A stretch of 64,000 nt of DNA, from contig NC_063154.1 in assembly GCF_020921035.1 (NCBI RefSeq), positions 15,411,861-15,475,860 of the forward strand, written 5' to 3'. This DNA comes from Rhodamnia argentea. Lineage: Eukaryota > Streptophyta > Magnoliopsida > Myrtales > Myrtaceae. The notes beneath the pieces are model-generated. The model was given only the letters and a program-made list of their open reading frames with translations. It was not told the DNA's origin and searched no databases. Made by a program: the position numbers and the translations under genes. Shown piece by piece: positions 45,421 to 57,730 of this stretch. Each line of letters opens with the position of its first letter. Within the stretch, counting starts at the first letter, position 1.

Positions 45421-46195
45421 GTTGGGAAAATCTCTTATGATGTTTTGAATATGACAAAGACAATCAAAGACTACTAACGTGTGTGTTAGTTAAGTAGTAC
45501 CGGATGATACATACACTAGCACAGTGCAGATGGTATCTTGATCAGTATTTGATGTAATGCTCAGTGCTTTGTCACAATCGGGAATGCTCTATCGATATGG
45601 AAGGATCATTGCAGATATCTGAGGTGAATAAGGTATCGGGCATGGAGATATCTACAAGTTGAAAGGATGTCTACAAAGATAAACAAGCTAGAAGGACCTC
45701 GATTGAGGGATAATAAGCCAAGAAGAACAAGGATATTCATGATGGCCTAGAAGGACCAAGATAAGGTGAACATTTGGATGGACCATGGTAATAGTGAACA
45801 AGCTTAAAATAGCTATGTTTGTTAAAGCTTAGAAGGACCACACCTTTGAAGATTAATAGCTTGGTAGAATCATGACCGCTAATATATTTGGAAGGACTAG
45901 AGGATAGAAGAATGGATCGACATTGGGACATTAGAATGTTGGCTGGAGCGATTCTCTTTAGATAATATGGAAAGGCAATGGCAATGCCGATGGTCCAGTG
46001 AATTCAGTGAAGACGAGGAATCGGTAGTAGTATTGATGTCCTTGAAGGTCTTTGGAAGCTGACTCGGCAATTCAGTGAAAACGGGAAATCAACGAGTGTG
46101 TTATATCTGTTGATGTCCTTGGAAGTCTTTGCCTGTTGAAGATGCTAAGAGAATCATTGGGACACTTGTAATAGGCTACTGACTGGTTTTGATGC
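45421..46195. mobile_element. Partial LTR homologous to 36005-37587
   Basis: From TGTTGGGAAAATC it follows the first roughly 800 bp of the LTR at 36005 in the same direction, with phrases such as 'agcttggtagaatc' and 'gaaggacc' kept. It is cut at about 46195, where another LTR begins. Its left neighbour is the minus-strand primer-binding site and gag. Confidence 0.6.
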
Positions 46196-47060
46196 GCTCG
46201 ATTTGGGCTGATGTCTGCTGGTCGTTATCACGACCTCCTGGAAATCGTCTTGCTTGGATGTTCGTCGCACGCCTGGATCTTAATTGGGAGCCCGTCAACG
46301 CTCCTCCCTTCAAGCGGCGGTGAAGAGGAGTTTTATCCTTCTTTGACCTCTTCTGCAGAACGTGACTACTCTAGAGAGAGAAGGAAAAGAAGAAGACTTT
46401 TCTCCCTCTGGATGTTCTCTTCTTTTTTTCTCTTTTCGTGTGCGGAGTCAAAGAAAGAGAATCCAGCTTCTTCCCTCTGGCCGTCCATTCTCCTCTCCCT
46501 CTTGTACAGCCGTGTGTATGAGTTCCCTCTTTAACGTCAACTCTAAGGCACCTATTTATAATAATGAGTTAGGCTTTTGCACTTTTCGTTTACTTACGAA
46601 ATAGTCCTTTGACTTTCGAATAATTGCAATTTAGTCCTTAGAGAGAAAATTCTTGTTCAGTTTAGTCCCTATGTGGCCGGCCAGCCCATTGAGCCGGATT
46701 GGTTGATCCTCGGCTTCTCGCATGTGGGCTCATCCACTCTTAAGTAGGCCATTTTTTATTTAATTGAGTTTTAATTAAAGGCCTTTTTAATTAATTAATT
46801 TGCACAGGCTGAATTAAGCTTAAAATAGGCCCTAAGGCCTCTTCTAATTTTCAGCACACCTAATCCCTGCTACTAGCCGAATTTTATCTTAAGTTCTAGC
46901 CTATCCGTTAGTCAATTTCATGTCGTTTCTGCCGCTGACCCCATTAAATGTGGATGTAAATGCATGTTAAAATTAAACTATCCTATATGAAAAATTATTT
47001 AATATGTTTGCTAGGGACTAATGGTAGCTCCTTTTATGCAATAAGTACGATGCATGAATG
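46196..47060 (-). mobile_element. 5' part of a long LTR, minus strand
   Basis: The reverse complement of about 46560-47060 aligns with 22201-22740, the start of the long LTR family in blocks A and B. A clear minus-strand TATA 'tataaatagg' lies at 46551-46560. Downstream leader sequence reaches about 46200. The 107-codon frame at 46211-46534 is antisense leader and is not a gene. Confidence 0.55.
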
Positions 47061-47380
47061 CAGATGAGATGCAAATGGAGACAGTATCCAATACACTTCA
47101 AGCTCACACCTTGAAGTATGGATCGCTTTGCCTAGGTTCTAAACTTACCTTGAATACCAGACAAAGCTGGGGTGGAGGGATGCCTGCATTCAGATATTTT
47201 CTGAAGTTTATGAAAGTGAAATAAGAAATCAAATTTTTGATGTCAACAATTACTAGATCTTTCAAAAGCGCAAACCACAACCTTGGATCATCATCAATAA
47301 AGCTATGAACTCTTATAGGCTGTATAAGAGATGGAACCCAAGCGGAAAAACCAGACCAATAGAGAAGAATCCCTTACCTG
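47061..47380. other. Spacer
   Basis: No recognised feature. It includes low-level repeats but no LTR end or conserved frame. Confidence 0.3.
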
Positions 47381-47905
47381 CTTGTTGGTGTTTGTCGATT
47401 CAGGGGAGTTTGAAATTGAGCATAGATGCGTCATGGTGCAACAAATCGAGGGAGGTCACAGCTGTTGGGATCCTCCAGGACGCATGTATCTAGCTATGTA
47501 AGGAAGATTCGAGCTCCTTTTGCCTATGTAGCGAAAACCCTACCCTAGCCATGCGGGAAGAGCTGGAGTTCTTGTTGAAAGTACCAAGAGGAAGGGTATC
47601 TAAAAGTCGTCGTGTCTTTAATCCTTAATACTAAGCATGGTGTTAGAGACTAAATGCCTCTATGATGTACGTGGGTCATGGGCTTGGATGAAAGCTCGTT
47701 GATTGTGAGCTCAATTATCAATGACTATAGAGTCTTACTAGATCAACTCATACGTGTTTCTTTGGCCCATTGTCTTTGTTCCACAAATCAAGCAGCCGAT
47801 TGGGTACCTAAGGCCCACCGCACTGGTTCCCTCAATCCGAAGTGGTTCTTAAAACCCTCTCAAAATCTTTGGTCTTTGTTATGTTTGGATTGTGGAGACT
47901 CATAA
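47381..47905 (+). pseudogene. RNase H-like (RVT_3) fragment of a non-LTR element
   Basis: The reading 'LKLSIDASW' with 'TAVGIL', followed by 'DESSLIVSSIINDY' and 'NQAADWVPKAHRTG', resembles the plant LINE-associated RNase H domain. There, Asp in 'DASW' and a late 'ADWVA' helix are conserved. A stop after 'QDACI' and a frame change split it. It is a small isolated relic with no adjoining reverse transcriptase. Confidence 0.5.
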
Positions 47906-48640
47906 TTTATCCCTTCTTATTAGGATTGAAAGTAGTATGTTTTATGTCCGAAAAACAATTCGACGAACCGGGCGAGATCTGGATTATATTTGAGGATTTG
48001 ATTGTAGATAGATAATTAAAGATCCATTTGCACGAATAACAAAAATTAGAGTAAATCATGGACTCTTGCCTCCCTCAAAGCGTTCAATTGATTGGCCAAC
48101 TCTCAGCAGGAACATGACAAACGATGACCCGGAAGTGTTTCTTTATGCCGACCGAGTCAATAATGTCGATGCCCTGTGTGGCCCTCCGAGATTGACATCC
48201 GACATGTGGAGTGGGGGACGCACAATGATGACCGATGAATGGGTTCACGAAGTCCAAGACTTGCATAACAAGGACCGGCGGCAGGGCGGCTGCCGCCCAT
48301 ATTTTCAATTTTTTTACTTTTATATTTAAAAAAATTGAAAAAGTGAATAGAGAAAATATTCTTAAGAACAGATTTTTTTTTTTAACATCAAGTATAGCCA
48401 CTTCAACCTCTTATTTAAAACTAAATGTACTCCAAATTTTTATTTAAAATAAGATTTACTTATTTATAATGAAGTCGGCTTGGCACTTATCGCCCCTTTC
48501 ATTCCTCAAGGCACCGTCGCTTTTTTTTTTTTTTTTCCTCTTTTGGAGAAAATGATCTTTATGTCCACTTTTAGCATTTTCTATTTTATATTGACGCAGC
48601 GCACAACACCTCCGCATAGTGCCAATTACACGCAGCACTA
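47906..48640. other. Spacer upstream of B2
   Basis: About 47968-48063 matches 43388-43470. The 87-codon frame at 48066-48329 has no recognised homology. The rest is AT-rich. Confidence 0.4.
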
Positions 48641-48709
48641 TTACAAGATTCAAAATATTGTCTAAAGAATCTATAAAACAAGTGATCCTCAGACACAGGA
48701 CAGATACGT
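48641..48709 (+). promoter_or_regulatory. Core promoter of B2
   Basis: It is nearly identical to 40609-40677. The TATA box 'tataaaac' is at 48672-48679, about 126 bp before the ATG. A non-ATG in-frame codon (GTG at 48708) extends the open frame but would lie at the expected transcription start, so it is not the start codon. Confidence 0.5.
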
Positions 48710-48797
48710 GCATAAGCCTCCTGAAGTATTTCCTCGTTCGACCAGGTTACTTCCTTATCGAAGTCTTTCTAGACATATCCTGAGAAGCAATCCAAGC

Positions 48798-50171
48798 ATG
48801 AAGGTGGAAGTAGAGTGGAAGAAGGTGGTGAAGCCGTCGGCGCCGACCCCGCATCACCTGCGAAAACTGAAGTTGTCTTCAATGGATGAGCCTCTACCGC
48901 CACATTATACTGGCATCATCTTCTACTATGCAGATAATGCTGAGAATTCTGGAGTTGACATCGTTCAGAGGCTTCACCGGATGGAGAAGTCCCTTTCCCA
49001 AATCCTAACAATCTTTTATCCTCTGGCAGGGAGATATATCGAGGACGGTTGTTTCATCGACTGTAACGACCATGGAGTCGAGTTCGTGCATGCCAAAGTG
49101 GATGCCCGGATTGATCGGCTTCTCCATGGGAAGCCCGATCCGGATTTGCTCGATGGCCTGTCAAGGTTCCCGGGCGAACTAGCAGGCAATCCCCTGGTCG
49201 TGATTCAAGCGAATGTGTTTGAGTGCGGCGGATTAGTGATTGGCGTACGCATGACGCACAAGATAGCCGACATGTACTCCATGGCCATGTTCGTGAGTTC
49301 GTGGGCCACCGCGTGCCGGGGAAACACGCATGGGATAGTTCGCCCAAGTTTCGAGTTATCGTCTATATTCCCAATGAAGGAGTCATCCTTCGCAACTGGA
49401 TCCGAACCTTGTGTCAGCGATGAATCGTCTAAATCCCCATCGAAGGAGTCATCCGTCGCAACTGGGCCTGAACCTTCTATTAGCGATGAGAAATTGGTCA
49501 CGAATAGGTTCAGGTTTGATGGTAAGGTCATATCAAAATTGAAATCCCTAGCTGTGGCGGATGCACCGGGGTCAACTGCTGATAATTCGCCGCCTTCAAG
49601 GCTAGAGGTTGTTTCGGCACTAATAAGCACGGCTCTCGTCGATATTGATCTCAGCAAACATGGCAAGCTTCGGCCTTTCGTGATTTCCATGACGATGAAC
49701 TTGCGCGAGAAGATTGGTCTCGCGGTACCTGCTAATTCCTTTGGCAACTTCGCTACCGTGCTTTACGCACAATTCGGTAGAGCTATGGCCGATGGAAGCA
49801 AGTTGGTGTTCAAAGAAGCGGTGAGTGTGATAAACGAAATGTTACGCAAGTCCAGAGCAAGATATGCAAGAGTAGAAGAAGGAGAGGAGCTCTCTACAAT
49901 GGTGAAGGATTCTCTAACGGAATTCATGGAACATGCGACCTCAAGTGAAAAGCATTTTATCGCTTTCAGCAGCTGGTGCCGGTTCCCGCTATATGAGATC
50001 GACTTCGGGTGGGGACGGCCGACACTAGTCGGCCTCCCGCCGGTGAGTTTCAGATCAGTTTTTCTAATGGACGCTGAAGACAACGAAGGAATCGATGCTT
50101 GGGTGACCCTCAAGGAAGACGAGATGATTCCTTTCAAACATGAGGCGGAGATCCAGGCATCCACATCCTAG
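48798..50171 (+). CDS. BAHD acyltransferase, vinorine synthase-like (B2)
   Basis: This is an intronless gene of 457 residues from the ATG at 48798, chosen because it aligns with B1 and has the clade III N-terminus. It predicts a cytosolic acyl-CoA-dependent acyltransferase of specialised metabolism. HXXXD is HKIAD at 154-158 and DFGWG is at 402-406. 'NSFGN' replaces the usual 'NSCGN'. Residues about 194-209 ('KESSFATGSEPCVSDE') are repeated with small changes at about 216-231. This 66-bp in-frame tandem duplication lengthens the linker between the two BAHD domains and explains the extra length over B1. The linker is usually surface-exposed, so the enzyme may tolerate it. It is the best candidate for an active subfamily B enzyme. 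The substrate is unknown. Confidence 0.9.
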   Translation: MKVEVEWKKVVKPSAPTPHHLRKLKLSSMDEPLPPHYTGIIFYYADNAENSGVDIVQRLHRMEKSLSQILTIFYPLAGRYIEDGCFIDCNDHGVEFVHAKVDARIDRLLHGKPDPDLLDGLSRFPGELAGNPLVVIQANVFECGGLVIGVRMTHKIADMYSMAMFVSSWATACRGNTHGIVRPSFELSSIFPMKESSFATGSEPCVSDESSKSPSKESSVATGPEPSISDEKLVTNRFRFDGKVISKLKSLAVADAPGSTADNSPPSRLEVVSALISTALVDIDLSKHGKLRPFVISMTMNLREKIGLAVPANSFGNFATVLYAQFGRAMADGSKLVFKEAVSVINEMLRKSRARYARVEEGEELSTMVKDSLTEFMEHATSSEKHFIAFSSWCRFPLYEIDFGWGRPTLVGLPPVSFRSVFLMDAEDNEGIDAWVTLKEDEMIPFKHEAEIQASTS

Positions 50172-51905
50172 TGGGAGATAGACGTTGACTAAAATATTAT
50201 ATTATTTGCATACTTATTGTATCTCCTTAAAGGGGAAAAAAAAAACATGCACCGCCAGTGTAAACGAGATTTTACACAAATGGCTCGCTAGTTATATATA
50301 CGTTAAGTGTTTGGTTTCTTGATGAAAAATATTTATTATTTACATTAGTTTATGTCTTTCGGGTGTAAATAGGCTTCGTTCATTTTTTTTTTTAAGCAAT
50401 ACGACTAATCACTTTTAAGAAAATATCTTTCAAATAAGTCATGTTTCGTAAAACAAAAGCATCATAAATCTAGAAGATACAACCCTAAATGATCCAAACT
50501 AAAACTTAATTCATCAATGTTGGCACCAGAATTTCGTTTGCAGGTCCATCAGGCATTTTCAAACATCTTAAGGATCGAATTTTGGACTTTTTAGCTCAAT
50601 CCAAGCCCATTAAGCCTAATATTTTGGAGCACCAAGTTCCACAACCCAACCTAGGTTCAACTATGACAAAATACAAGCCTAAAAGAGAGATCGGGCCGAT
50701 CAAAACAGGCTCCTCATGGCCCAAAACTCCGGCCACCGGTCGCGGCTCCGAGGTGCTTATTTTGAACATGGAAGGGCAAAGGGGAAGAACGCAAAGCGCT
50801 CTCTTTCTCCCTCCTTGTAAGAACATTATATTGCACCAAAAAGAGGGACACAACTTTGGCTGATTGAAATAGATTAGTATCTCATCTTAAAAGACAATGA
50901 TTTTACGTCGACTTCAATTTTCTATTTAAGACTATGAATCTGTGTCTTAATTTCCTCCCACTTAAAGAGGATGGCCATCGGCAAATTAAATTCTTTCTTA
51001 CGTTTTTGTTTTTGTTTTTTTCCCTATTTCCTGATTCTTGTCCCAGCACCTCTTCTCCTTTGTTTGGTATACGTCACATCTGACCACGGTGACATCCAAT
51101 CGCGGCCTATCGTCCTGTCGCAGTCCCACACATAGCCATAGCCATAGCCACTGCCACTTGTTGGTTGTTTGTTTATAAAACATAAAGAAAAATGGTGCAT
51201 TTCTTTGTCCATGTAGCACTTGACCTGTTTGCGAGCACGTGAATCAGAGTTGATATTAATCAATAATTATTATCAATTTTTCCAAATTTATAATAACAAA
51301 ATTACCGCTGTGTCACATCAAAACAATATGATTGTTCACAATATAGTTACGGTAAGTTTATTACTAATGAATTTCATTTTTTTCATTTTTGCTTAACAGT
51401 TATTAGGCGCTTTTACAACCTTTGAAAAGTTACAATTTTTTAAAAATGATAATTTTCATAATTCAACTTTATTGTTTTTTCGACCATGAAAAGTTGTGCC
51501 CCGAATTCTCAATCTTAAGACACGAAAAGTTGTGTTCTTTGCATACATGAAAAGTTGTGTCCTTTTCGAACTAACATGTTTGTTCATAAAGGTGTTCATT
51601 ATTATACATTTAATGTTTCTGTTTAACATTTCACTTACTTCAACTTCCATTTTCATTTTCTTTTCAAAGAGATATAACTGTCCTTCTCATTGTTTCCCTT
51701 TGAAATTTTTTAGAGAAATATCAAAATTGCTATTTGATATTCTCATTTCGAGATTTTGTTGTATCGTAGAGAATTTTTTTCAGTAATCATTAACAACGTT
51801 GTAGGGCAAATTATTCCTTAAAAAGACTATTATCATACCTCAAAGTCTGATTCCATTTATTTCCATTTGATTATTATATTTTTCCCAACAATTTTAAGGA
51901 ATTAT
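50172..51905. other. Spacer downstream of B2, partly duplicated
   Basis: About 50590-50860 matches 60965-61220 ('ctccctccttgtaagaacat'). About 50939-51150 matches 62888-63100 ('cttgtcccagcacctcttct'), so the flank of B2 and the region beyond B3 share ancestry. About 50365-50460 resembles part of the MITE at 42895. From 51260 the sequence is AT-rich. Short frames on both strands are not conserved. Confidence 0.5.
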
Positions 51906-53600
51906 TTTTGCAACAGTGAAGTCAAAATCAATCAAAGTCATGATTCAAGACATGATGAAACTGGATCGATTTGATGGCAGCAATTTCGTTCATTGGAGAG
52001 ACAAAGATGTTTCTGCTCATAGCCTTGAAATTTTCCTACATTCTACACCCCAATCAGACACTCATAGAGGATCATGAGCATACCATTGAAGGAAGACAGC
52101 AAAGTATAGAGTCCATTGTAAGGGTCACAAGGAGAGGAAGAAACGTGATGAGGATGAATTGTTCTGTTGATGGCATATTCTAAACACATTGCACGATCCA
52201 TTGTGTAATTTATTCACTAAGATGAAATCCGGCACAAACATTTGGAATGCACTTGAATTCAAGTACAAAATGGAGGAGCAAGGTACCAATAAGGATTACG
52301 AAGTATTATGGACTTAAATTTTTCAACAGAAGCCAGTCCATGAATTTCATGTGCTTGTCAATAATATTCGTACTCTCAAGATAGAGATTCCAGAATCCTT
52401 TCAAGTTGGAGCAATTATTGCAAAGTTGCCTTCAAGATACAAAGATTATGGAAAAAGGATGCTGCATAAGACATGGGACATAATTTTGGAGAAAATTCAT
52501 AAACATCTTCGAATTAAGGGAAAGTCACGTTTACGTGATAATTTTATTTTGTATGACATCAAAGTGAATGTTGTGGACATAAATGGATTTCGATCCAAAA
52601 ACCACAAGAACTTGAAATGCAATAGAGAGCGGAATTTAAAGTAAACATATAAGATGAAAAAGGAGTCCTCATTTATTTGTGGCAAAGAGGATCCCTATGA
52701 AAAGATGTGCAGGCATCGCAAGAACACATCAACGATGAAGGTAAATACTAATAGGCTTGAAGAAATTACATGGACATGATTTTAACCATGTTTTCAACCA
52801 TGTTACTTCTATCAAACTTAGTTAGCGGGTAGATTCCAGTACAAAAGTTTATGTATGCAAGGACTAATCAATGTTCAAGCATTTTGAAGAGGCTTTTGAC
52901 GTGATTGTTCAAGAGGTCGAGATGACAAATAACAATCTTGCAAAGATTGCTTGAGGCACATTGGAGTTAGATTTTACTTCTGGAAAGAAGGTTAGCCTTC
53001 TTAATATGTTGTTTGTACCCGAAATTAGATAGAACACGGTTTCTATTAATTTACTTTGTAAAAGGGGATTTCAGGTTTTTTTCGAATCTAACAAGGATAT
53101 TTAATTGAAGAATGGACAATTTGTTAGAAATGGTTATGCCAATTATTGAATGTATCATCCGAGTATTAACAATAAGACCGCATCTTCTACTCATATTGTT
53201 GATTCTCATTTTTTGTGACATAGTAGATTAGCACATTTAAATTTTCACTATTTAAAGAAAATGAAAAAGCTAGATCTAATAAATTTTGGATAGAGGTGAT
53301 AAACATGAAATCTGTGCTAAGTCTAAATTGACAAAGAAACGATGTCCTATTATTAACAGAAATTCGAATTTATTGGATTTAGTGCATAATTCGTGGGGGC
53401 AAAAGGTATTTCATTACGTTTATGGATGATTGCAATATGTATTTATATGTTTAGGGCATCAATGATAATCATTCTGTTTTTGAAATCAATTTTTGGCCAA
53501 AAATGGATTTTTCTATTTCTAGTTTCCAGGCGAATTTCTGAGCACATAAATGTGTTTTATAATGACACAAAATTTCTATTCTTAGAACATAAAGTCGTAT
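51906..53600 (+). pseudogene. Copia retrotransposon gag-protease-integrase, decayed
   Basis: In order, on the + strand, come a gag start ('MMKLDRFDGSNF', about 51953), and the gag core ('KIEIPESFQVGAIIAKLPSR', open at 52351-52644). There follows a worn zinc-knuckle region ('CGKEDPYEKMCRH'), protease-like sequence ('SRVDSSTKVYV'), a gag-pre-integrase piece ('HSRLAHLNF') and the integrase start ('GGKRYFITFMDDC', about 53393). Many stops and frame changes separate them. A 'cccaaca' before 51891 may be the LTR end. The element is cut near 53600. In a live element these proteins package, process and integrate the copy; here none can be made. Confidence 0.75.
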
Positions 53601-56600
53601 GATAACAACATAAAAATTTTAGGGTTACCGGCAATCAGCAGAACAGCAACCGGTGAACCGAGGGGCGACGGACGTCGGTGTCGCGACCCTCCGTCGGTCG
53701 GTCCCGGCGGGGCGAGTAGGGTTAACGAGCCGATCCCCCTTTTATAATATATTTTTTTATGGGATCGCGGGTCTCTCCCAAGACCCATTACTCGAATCGC
53801 GATGTTGGGTAAAATTTTTCAAATATCGAAATTGACCTTGTGTGGTCGGGTGGCATGTGCGATGTGTACATGTAATTTTGGAGTCGCCACCGATCGATTT
53901 ATTGGAAGGTACGATCGGAAAACCTTACCGAGCGGTCGGGAGAAACCGTTCGATTCTGCGAAAACCAGAGATTTTGGGTCCGGGGACTTGGTAACGCCAA
54001 ATTTCATATTTGACGCCCTTTCGGTTACCGATGTTGATTGTTTTTCTAACCTAAGAATTCATACAAATGTAATATCGGGTGAGGTAGGCCCTAACAGTTC
54101 TAAGTTTTCATGCGGATGAGAATTTTCTATCCTAATCAATCACAATCAAGAAATTTAATGCGCAATCAAAATCATTACAATCGATCAAATCAATCAATCA
54201 AGGTTCGATATGTCTAAAATGGCCCTATCGGCCCATACAAAAATCAAATTTGGGTGTCGGGGTGATTTGGGTAAAAATTTGGGGCGAATGGCCCGGAAGG
54301 GTAGAATGGTCATTTTTGGGGTTTGGGACCCGAAAATCACAAAATTTCGATTTGGCCAGTTGAATGTGGCCATTTCTCATTTTTTGTGATTTTCTTGAAT
54401 TTTTCTAATTTTTTTCTATTTTTTTGGAATTTTTATTTATTTTTCAAAAATATTGGAAATTTTCCGGATCGAAATTAATCGACCCTCGAAGTCTCAAAAA
54501 TTTTCGATCCAAACTTTATGAGTCCCGAATCGATCTAGAAATTTTTTAGAAATTTTTTATGAAAATCAGGGAATTTTTATGAATTTTCTAAGTATTTTTA
54601 CAATTTTTTGGATTTTTGGAAATTTATTTTTTATTTTTTATTATTTTTTATTAATAAACCGGACCGGGTCAAACCGGTCAACGGTCGGTCAACCCGGTCC
54701 GACCGCCTCGAACTCACCCCGCGACACCTAAAACGGCACCGTATCTAATTATCTACTCATTTTTTGATTTTCTAAAATTAAATTCCTAATATTCGAATAA
54801 AAGAAAAAGAATGGACGGCTAAGATCAACTGTGGAATCAATCTCAGCCGTCAGCCTACGCTTAAGCAAAACGACGACGTTACCGTCTATCTACTCAAAAC
54901 GACATCGTGTTCTTTAAAGCTATGGACGGCCACGATCTATTCCGGATTTGATCTGAACCGTTCACCTCACCTATACCTAAACGGCACCGTATGAATTAAG
55001 GGGACGGACGGCCGCGATTAAAACTAAGAACCAATCCGAACCGTTCGTCCATTCTAAAGCCTAAAACGACGCCGCTTCGCCCCTATATACCCTAAACGAC
55101 GTCGCGTGCTACTAACTAAAAACGACACAAGTATTTGATTTTTTTTTATTTTCTTTCTAATATCCTAATATCCGAAAATATAAAATAAAAATCCAACGGC
55201 CCCGAAACAAACTCGGCTAAAAATCTGGGCCGTCGGATGAGATCTGAGTCGGCTTGCTCGCGCCAACGGCCGAGCCGACTCGGATCCAAGCCGGACCAAT
55301 GGGGACATGACACCTAGACGTTTGACTCGCCGACCGTGCCACATCGCCTTCATCTTCTTCGTTGCAACAACGCCGAACGGACGGCCAGGAAACCTCCGGC
55401 GAGATCCAACGGTCAGATCTCGCCGGATCGGCACGAAACCACCGCCGATCGACTCGACTCGACATCCAGATTAACATATATGAAAATCAGGCAGTTTCAT
55501 CCACCGAATCAACACTATTCTAGCTTGCACAGAACCAAAGTTGCAGAACTCAATCACGTAATATAGAGCATGACAGTTCAATTCGTTCACAAAATACATT
55601 CTAACGAGGTTCGAAACCTTACTGCAGCAGTCGGATTGACTGGTTTGGTCTAGGATTACCTAGACGAGCTTCGGCGATGTCGGCAATGGAGGTTGAGGTT
55701 TGCGGACTCGATTCGAGGTATTTGTACAAAATCGATGCAAGGAAATGATGCGACGATGGTCAGAAGAGTTCCAAGATCAAAAGGCACACATCAATTTAAG
55801 AAATCGTGCGGGAGGAAGTGATATGCCATGATCGCACCGAGAGATGATCGAAGAGGTGACTCACCTGTTTTGAAGACGCCGAGCTGATTTGGCGGTTGCG
55901 ATCGCTTCTCCTCGGCTCCGGTGGACTTCCGAACTTGATCGCCGGCTCTGATTGGCTCCGAATCGATTGGGCCAAGACCTCACAGATTCGGTCCGCAACT
56001 CCGACTATCGCGTCGCCGGAGCTTCTCTCTCTCTTAATCTCTCTCTTTCTCTCTCTATTCTGTTGTCGTGCGAGCCAAAAATGAGCCTCCTCCATTTCTA
56101 GAATCCTCTCAACTATTTATACCCAAATTTTTTAAAAATGCGCGCGCGGGTGAAGCTTGGCCGAGCACTTCACGTGCTAATCTCACGTGCTTTGGTCGCC
56201 GGACGGTGACGGAATCGGTTGTGATTCCGTCAACGTCCGTTAGACCCTTAATCGAGCTCAAACGAGCATGAATTTGTCACGGTTTGAGAAATGTTGACTT
56301 TTTGGCCTCCGAACCTTTGATCGGCCGCTCCGCCGTGCTCCGGCGGCCATTGGCCTCGCCGTCGGTGCCAATCGACGCGTAATCACCCGCGTAACAAAAG
56401 CCCTCTATCAATTGAATCAATTAGGGTTAAATTGGCTCTCAATTTGGTCACTGAAATTCATTGTCAAATCTGCAAATGGCGCGGTTGAGTTGGGGAAGAA
56501 GATGCATCTGCTCGGACCGGTTCGACCGGTCCGACCGGCGGTCAGACCGGTCCGAACCGGTTCGGACGTGCAATTTTCAAAATTAATCCAAATTTAACGG

Positions 56601-57390
56601 GAATTTTTGCAATTAAACCTCAAAATTGGACTTAGGGGCCTAGATATTATCTAGAAATGCAATTTTGCCCAAACGTTCTTATCAATTTGCATGAAAACCC
56701 CAAATTTTTCAAAATTCCCAAATTGGGGAAAAGTTCAATTGACTGTTAATTTGACCAAATTGGACTATGAAACCTATGCCAATTGATTCAGAATGTGTGA
56801 AAACATAGGGTGCCAGTCCAATTTTACCATGTTAGTCCCTCAATTAAAAGTAATTTCAAAAATTGGCAAATTGAGGGACTAAATTGCAAATAATTTGGGG
56901 ATTTTTGTCTAATTCGCACAATTCGTGCAATTGAGGGTGCAATTAATCAAATTGAAGCTCAAAGGGACTGCAATTGAATGTCTAGACTTAAAATGTGCAA
57001 AAATTGCAAATAAAATGACTCAATTTGTATTTTTTATGAAAATTCAACCTTATGCGTTATAAAGGAACACCTAAAATTGAACTTAATTTTTGATTTTTCT
57101 TGAGGTCAATATTGAAAGGGAATTAAAATAAAAATATCGGACATTTTTGTGTATTTTTGTGACCTCGAAAAGTATTTTTTCATGAATTTTGAAGTATTTT
57201 CCCTATTTTCCGAAAATATTAAAAAAAATGTGAAAAATATGAAAAATTATTTTTTGTTCCAAATTGGTTCCTTATGCTTGGCCAAGGCTTCCAATGTTGA
57301 TTTTTTAATTTTTAATTTTTTTGTGAATTTTCAGTGAATTTTGGAAAATAAAACTAAAGGAAAACCGACTAAAAATTCGGATGTCAACAA
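53601..57390 (-). mobile_element. Long LTR-like block, Tat/Ogre-like, minus strand
   Basis: Read on the minus strand it begins TGTTGACATCCGAATTTT at 57390. A TATA box ('tataaatag') lies at about 56113-56121, followed by a 5' leader with 'gagagaga' runs. Near 53880 it has 'ggtggcgactcc', a phrase common at or near the LTR and primer-binding junction of Ty3 Tat-lineage elements. The interior is GC-rich around 54650-56350 with many CG pairs and paired 'accggtc' motifs. No long reading frame or domain is seen. The lower end is uncertain and part of it may be internal leader. Confidence 0.45.
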
Positions 57391-57730
57391 TCGGATTGGC
57401 GAATAGGTGGAGTGGCAGCTAGTGGTCGCTGGAAAGCAGAGCGGCAAACAGTGGTTAGCAGGGCTAGCGAACCGACGGATGGTGGATCGGTGATCGACGA
57501 TCCGATAGACGGGCTTGATGGTAGCGAGATGGGTGATGGATGACTAGTGGACCGGGCGACTAAGCGACCGGGCAGGTCGGTGACTAGTGGACTGGTGATT
57601 GGTGGGTTGGGAACCAGCAACCGATGGACTAGTGATAGGTAGATGGCGGACCAGCGACCGGCGCACCGACAGAGCAGCGATTGGTGGCCGGCGAGCTAAT
57701 GAATGGCAATCAGTGGACGATGAAGCAATA
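57391..57730. repeat. Short-period GC-rich degenerate repeat
   Basis: Phrases such as 'gactagtggac', 'gattggtgg', 'gaccggg' and 'accggcg' recur with a period near 20-25 bases without a strict unit. It occupies the place where the N-terminal half of BAHD B3 should be. A long antisense frame (57544-57909) is a by-product of this composition. Confidence 0.5.

Noticed and set aside
46211..46534. 107-codon + frame near a TATA
   Set aside because: The TATA is on the minus strand and the region is LTR leader. No homology is recognised.
48066..48329. 87-codon frame upstream of B2
   Set aside because: No recognisable domain, and no conserved copy upstream of B1. It may be chance.
48708..48797. Upstream extension of B2 by 30 codons
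   Set aside because: It starts at GTG, sits at the expected transcription start and is not conserved in B1.
49205..49747. 180-codon open frame antisense to B2
   Set aside because: It lies wholly inside the B2 coding region on the other strand and reads no known protein. It follows from codon use of B2.
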